Assembly: GCA_963995525.1 (NCBI GenBank)
Contig: OZ023208.1
Span: forward strand, 24,261,684 to 24,325,683
Source: Escarpia spicata
Taxonomy: Eukaryota > Annelida > Polychaeta > Sabellida > Siboglinidae
Reading direction: 5' to 3'
Length of the DNA stretch: 64,000 nucleotides
Shown one piece after another: positions 57,916 to 64,000 of this stretch (position 1 is the first letter of the stretch; each line of letters opens with the position of its first letter). The notes under the pieces were generated by a model that saw only the letters and a program-made list of their open reading frames with translations, did no database searches and was not told the origin of the DNA. The translations under genes and the position numbers were made by a program.

Positions 57916-58564
57916 CTTTGTCATTATAATTACAGTTTTTTTTTAAATTTGATACCTCAGTGGTTCAGTTCTGTGATTCAACATCATTTAAGGCATATTT
58001 ATATTACGAAAATATTGCGTCTTTTGAGGCCCAAAGTGCCAACCGATTTGCGTCAGTCTGCGCCGCTGTGGCTATAGCAGCGTATGTTGTTGCAAACTTA
58101 ATTGGTCGCTAGTAGTTAGGAAGAGGGTGACGAGCCGTAAATCAGGCGCCGTAAATTCAGGAACTTAAGATGCTGACTTAGTTCCGGTTAGTGATCGCCC
58201 CTAGCGACTGTTGACATAGTTCAGTGTAGCATTTCTGCTATTTCTAGATGGTTAAATCTACTTGCCTGAGGTTTAATTTAGGAAATGAGGAAGGTCAAGC
58301 CAGTAGATAGATATATTGTTGACCAACCGCCTTGGTTACTTAATTACGGCAACTCGGTTGCAGATGCGCTCAGTGGAGCGTGGTATTCTGTTGCTAGCAT
58401 TGCCAGCAGGTGGTTTCACTGTAATCTTAGAGGGTGTTCCACAATGTTTAGTTTGAATTGTATACTGCTTTAGCCAATAGAAATGATGGAAACCTGTCAT
58501 ATGATGTGTAATTAGGTACGCTTATATAAACGTTTATTGTACGCATTTCGCCATCTGGGCGCTG
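57916..58564. other. unassigned DNA
   Basis: No motif recognised up to the start of the GT microsatellite. Confidence 0.3.
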
Positions 58565-58723
<159 letters not shown>

Positions 58724-58729
58724 TCAGTG

Positions 58730-59290
58730 TCCAGAGTGATTGTTCGATCGAGCTTCGAAGAAGCCATGCTGCCACGTCAGCAGTATATTGAGACAACGTT
58801 CCGGTCGGCCCAAACGTATTTGCGTCGATGAGCGATAATCGCGACGCGCTCACCCTGCACGGGCCATCCTCGAACATCGGTTTCACAGCGACAACGTCAG
58901 AAAGCTTGACCGAAAGCGACTCGCAGCGGCCGGCGGTAAACGTATACTGCCAGGCGTCGTCATTCGCGCGAACCCGTTCATCCGACTTCTCGATCGTTTG
59001 CGACAGGGCAAGACCTCTCGATCGAATTCGTAGCGGCCGGCGGTAAGCGTCTACTGCCCGGCTTCGTCTTCCAGTAGAACGTATTCAACTGACTTCGCAA
59101 TCGTTTGCGACCGTGCGATCATTGAACGTACGCGACTCGAGAATTCGCGGCGTACGACGGCAATCGTCAAGTGCCCGCCATCATCACTCGTGCGGCCGAG
59201 ATACCCCGTTCTAATTGTGTTCGGAGCTCGGCGTGTTGACTTCAACAAACGTTCGTATATATTCGAGATGGAATTAGCCCAGTATCAATG
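58730..59290. repeat. GC-rich diverged tandem repeat, about 107-112 bp
   Basis: AGCGGCCGGCGGTAA occurs at 58925 and 59032, with a diverged third start near 59144. Shared words TCGATCGTTTGCGACAG/TCGTTTGCGACCG and CTTCGCAATCG/CTTCTCGATCG keep phase. CpG density is far above the surrounding DNA. It lies just outside the LTR that starts at 59412. Confidence 0.65.
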
Positions 59291-59411
59291 TCTGTTTTCT
59301 GATTGAACGTATCTATTATTTGCTGTATTATGATTGGTAGTTATCTGTGTTTGAAGTGAGGTATTTTTATCCTTGAAGTATTCACATATATATGTATATA
59401 TATGTGTGTGT

Positions 59412-59809
59412 TGTAACAGATTACTGTAATGAGAGTCCGCGAGGACTAGCTTATACTGTGTATTTATATTAAGGGAGTTATTCTTAGATAACACTTGGCG
59501 CCTAGTGTATGGTCGTGTAGCGGTATAAACCACCTTAGAAAGGGAGTGGAATTTGATAATTGAAAGATTCAGTGTTATTGTTTATTATGTTCTATTAAGT
59601 TTTGGTTACGGGATTTCATTATTCTGTTTATTTTGTTAATCGAGATATTTACCAAAAGAAGGATATCTTGTAATAAAGTTATTACATTTTCCTCGTTCTT
59701 TGTTGCTTGTTCACGAAAACCGTTCTTTCTCATATGCGTTGACCTTGATATATAAGAACCCTACTAGACTGAGCCATCTAGTGTACGGAGACCTCGCTAA
59801 TCCGTGACA
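59412..59809 (+). mobile_element. long terminal repeat of a Ty3/gypsy-like element
   Basis: Inferred from position and ends: it starts TGTAACAG and ends CCGTGACA, short imperfect inverted ends, 398 bp. It contains AATAAAG (59673) as a polyadenylation signal. It is followed after 4 bases by a primer-binding site and then gag. The second LTR is not in the window, so the boundaries cannot be confirmed by comparison. Confidence 0.55.
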
Positions 59810-59813
59810 TAAT

Positions 59814-59832
59814 TGGGGGCTCGTACGCGGGA
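59814..59832 (+). other. primer-binding site, tRNA-Pro type
   Basis: TGGGGGCTCGTACGCGGGA matches the tRNA-Pro primer-binding sequence known from other LTR elements (TGGGGGCTCGTCCGGGA pattern), with one substitution and small insertions toward its 3' side. It would prime minus-strand DNA synthesis. Confidence 0.6.
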
Positions 59833-60446
59833 TTCCGGCGAGGGGGAAATTAAAATAACACATTCGGTCAACGCTATGAATTGCGGCTAACACGTGACGG
59901 CAACATAGAACATGCCTGAGAACTTAGCTGCACTCTGGTTCCGTGGAATGTCAGCGTTGTTTCGTGGCTAGAGACGAAACCTACATCTATTCCAGTAGCT
60001 GTAGTGTAGGGTAATTCACATGCCCCTGGTCGTTTCTGCCCGGACTTAATTCTGAGTCCCATATTTCTCGTTATATTTATAGTGTGTCATTCACGTTTTG
60101 AGGCATCAGACTTGTTTATTGCAGCAGTAAAGGACCATGAATTAATCGTATAATTATTGTAAGTATGAGCTTTCTTATTTTTCAGCTGTACGAGGAAGTT
60201 TACTTGTTGCATTTGCCGAGTTGGCATTGGGCAGATTAAAGTCCCACAGAATGTCCGTGTGTTGATAGTTGACACGGCGTGGTTGAAATCGTATAGTGAT
60301 TTCATTATTCCAGTCTTATGAGAAGATTGGGTGGAGTGTTGTAGCGTAGCTAACACTTTTGTGGTTTACAGGTGGTTGACCTTGTGTATTACTTAAACGT
60401 GATATCCGTTTAGTGATTATTTCGTGTGTTGCACTAGTTTGCAAAC
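59833..60446. other. leader between primer-binding site and gag
   Basis: About 600 bp without a long open frame. GTTTGCAAACATGG around the gag start codon (60447) has A at -3 and G at +4, which is favourable for initiation. Confidence 0.45.
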
Positions 60447-61243
60447 ATGGATCTTGCTCAATTGATTGAGTTAGGCGAGAAGTTAGGGTTAACAGGTCCC
60501 GAACTTCAGGCATTTGTTCGCGATGAACAAGGAACCGCCCGGGCTGAGCGACAGGCCGTTCGCGAGGCGGAGAAAGAGAGGCTCCAGGCCGATATGGAGA
60601 AAGAGAGGCTCCAGGCCGATATGGAGATGCGCGCGCGTGAAATGGAGCATGAAGAAAAGATGGCCAGGCTCCACAACGAGGCTACGACCGTAGTGAACCG
60701 ATATTCGGTGAGTAATGCTTCAGCCATTACTAAGGGAATCCGTAGTCCTCCGTTACCCTGTTTTAACGAAGACAGGGATTCGATTGATGCATATCTCCAG
60801 CGATTTGAAAGATATGCTGAAAACCAGGGTTGGGAGCATGAGAATTACGCTATATTTCTGAGCGCATTGTTAACCGGTCATGCATTGGAAGTTTATTCCC
60901 GTTCCCCGATTTCCGTGGCCAACTAGGATGGTACCGAATGACTGTAGGCGATTTTCGTAAGAAGTTTTACACCTATTCTCTAAATTTGACCGAAACAGTG
61001 TCGCAGTATTTTGCTCGTACGGAGCATTATTTGACTTAGTGGATTTCTTTGTCAAACATTAATGAGTCTTTCGAGGGTCTTAAGGTACTCATTCTGAGAG
61101 AGCAATTCTTGTTTATTTGCCCTAGGGAACTGTCCGTGTTTCTGAGAGAACACAAACCGATGGGGAAAGAGAATTTGTTAGAGTTGGTGAGAACATTTAC
61201 AGAAGCCCATTCATCATATGGTAAACGGGAAAATCGTAGAGAC
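60447..61243 (+). pseudogene. truncated gag of a Ty3/gypsy-like element
   Basis: Starts MDLAQLIELGEKLGLTGPEL. A charged, probably coiled-coil region follows, containing a 27-bp direct duplication (two copies of EKERLQADM at 60580-60630). Then come the capsid-like FNEDRDSIDAYLQRFERYAE and AIFLSALLTGHALEVYSR (60765-60900). A frameshift and stop occur at 60924. A shifted frame continues FRKKFYTYSLNLTETVSQYF, a stop, and SFEGLKVLILREQFLFICPR with ELSVFLREHKPMG. The sequence breaks off at about 61243 into zinc-finger flank DNA, so nucleocapsid, protease and pol are absent. Family assignment is from memory of gypsy-type gag proteins. Confidence 0.8.
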
Positions 61244-61795
61244 TTTTTAAATGTAACACTGCTCCACAGGAGACAAAGTCACATGTTTTCTCTTGTTCCT
61301 GACAGCAAACATATGGACATTCAGTGACTGGGCTCAATGTCCTATGTTACGTTGGTCCACACAACTTGATAGCTGTTGCTATGCGAGTCTTGCAACTTGA
61401 TCAAGTGATTGTAATTACTTCTGATGCATACAGCCTTCGATAGTGTCACACACATCTGAAATAATATACAGGTGTATATCAGTATAGTAGGCAACAGTAG
61501 AGATACTAGAAACACAGGTAAATTGTAGAGAATTGTAATGTATTGTAACAAAGTACAAACATTCTATATTGTTATATTGTACTGAAAACTACAGCTATAG
61601 TAAGACTAAAATTAATTAAGCTATGCACATTAGCATAACGAAGGCTACAAGGAGACATGATAGAAGACAGTAAAACAATCATTAAAATGTATGATAACGA
61701 TTCCCCATTAAATCCCCTGAAATGGGAGGATGTAACTGTGATTGTGTCACTAAAATTTTGCGCAAGTAAATCTAAGAAAAATACATTCCCTCGTC
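61244..61795. repeat. partial zinc-finger flank (copy D)
   Basis: Matches 26470-26715 of copy B, 41455-41990 of copy C and 3990-4540 of copy A, with ATGTAACACTGCTCCACAGG, GACATTCAGTGACTGGGCTC and GCATAACGAAGGCTACAAGG. No fingers are present; only the upstream side of the locus was captured. The match ends at CCCTCGTCGA. Confidence 0.82.
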
Positions 61796-63003
<1,208 letters not shown>

Positions 63004-63264
63004 AATCACCCATATTCATAAAGGTCACGCCAATCGGCTGATCACCCTTACGCAAGCATAGAGTAGGCCTACACACTATTTTAACAAATGTGACATTCTG
63101 TATTTCTCCAATGTCTACTTGAGCTGCTAAACTCAAGAATACATTTGAAAGTAATAAAACAAGTAATAAAACACTAACTACAGTAATTGTTTGATAAAAA
63201 ATATTTACACATTAAATGCAAAACTATTCAATAGTTTCATTTTATATGTTTTTAACAGATTAAC

Positions 63265-63374
63265 ATTAATTAGAATTGGAACTGAAAAAAGGAATTGAAA
63301 AAAAGGAATTGGAATTGAATGGAAAGGAATTGCAAGGAACTAAAGTGGGAATTGGAAATGACCCCAGGCCTGGA
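63265..63374. repeat. hAT-like element end with GGAATT subterminal repeats
   Basis: GAATTGGAA-type words recur about eight times before ACCCCAGGCCTG (63361-63372). As a reverse complement this reads CAGGCCTGGGGT followed by AATTCC repeats, a layout I associate with hAT elements. The other end and target duplication were not found. Confidence 0.5.
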
Positions 63375-64000
63375 CACAAGTGCCCACTAGTGACGTAGTG
63401 AGTAGTGTCATTAGTCTGCACAGTTTTTACTCCCATTACTGTCATAAACCAGAAATTCAACCATCAGCTACACCAGCATTTTAATTTATCGTGGGCGCAT
63501 ACAATAATAGTAAAATTTAGCACAAAAGACATCCTAGTTCAGCTACCGTTTTGTTTAGTTTTTTCCTCCGAGTTCCAAGTCTCCCAAACACTTATTTATT
63601 ATTGTTATATTACTGTGAATGTCTGGATTTCTAGTATGTCAAAACTTTGCAACGTGTCACCACTGCAGACACCGGGATTCCGCGGGAATATTCCGTGACT
63701 GGACAACTGATGTCATTCACAATGTCCAATGGAGTTAATTCCCAGAGGTAAATCCTAACTGGCTCTGTGAGACATTAAGACAACTAAACGATGTTGCCAC
63801 AAATATGCGATTTTGCACGAATATAAGTGATTTTGTGGTGTCCTTTTGTGCCATTCACCGACGCTGAATATATTGCGAAATAACGAAAACAAATAAGCTC
63901 ACGAAATAGCTGCGAGGCGGTAATTTTGGCATATTTGGGCTAGGCGACTTAGAAAAACGATGAGGCAGCCAGACTCACTCGTCATATACCAGGGGAAACA
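63375..64000. other. unassigned DNA at right edge
   Basis: No gene or repeat recognised. Confidence 0.3.

Overview
This is an animal nuclear genome window, AT-rich and dominated by transposable elements and repeats. I see no bacterial-style operons and no complete, intact cellular gene. The mix of LINE clades (CR1, L2-like, RTE-like and others), hAT ends, a Ty3/gypsy-like LTR element, a eukaryotic tyrosine-recombinase element, long CA/GT and CCTT microsatellites and C2H2 zinc-finger arrays with TGEKPYKC linkers points to a marine invertebrate. A lophotrochozoan, probably a mollusc, is my guess from memory of similar repeats; the sequence alone does not settle it.

Layout. A degenerate LINE occupies 242-1795. 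A first copy (A) of a zinc-finger segment follows at about 2360-5838, and ends in an RTE-like reverse transcriptase remnant. From 5839 to 15250 come unassigned DNA, an odd GGCCGAGTTGTC repeat, a LINE with an intact 723-aa ORF (8529-10700) inserted in a dispersed repeat, a second dispersed repeat block, and an L2-like LINE (13414-15245). From 16140 to 19920 lies a composite copy (P) of an apparently uncharacterised element: long inverted repeats around a reverse-strand ORF with an HALTGSDT motif, with one LINE nested in its left end and another joined after a deletion. A second copy (Q) is at 48629-53575.

The block 21640-26790 (copy B) and the block 33170-45170 (copy C) are two collinear versions of one duplicated segment, each carrying the zinc-finger locus. 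C has in addition a tyrosine-recombinase pseudogene (34786-35981), two small candidate exons (36193-37190), a 14-bp minisatellite of about 51 units (38577-39290), a hAT-type MITE (42130-42899) and a much longer RTE remnant. A further partial copy of the zinc-finger upstream flank (D, 61245-61795) is fused to a truncated gag ORF.

Between 27650 and 33040 are three more LINEs, including a CR1 with an intact 623-aa ORF (31066-32937). From 46165 onward come a hAT transposase remnant, the Q element, a gypsy RT fragment, an L1-like ORF1 remnant, and an LTR with tRNA-Pro-type primer-binding site followed by gag (59412-61243).

The window reads best as a record of segmental duplication and nested insertion. 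Several insertions can be dated relative to one another because a paralogous copy in the same window keeps the empty site. Family names are motif recognition, not database results.
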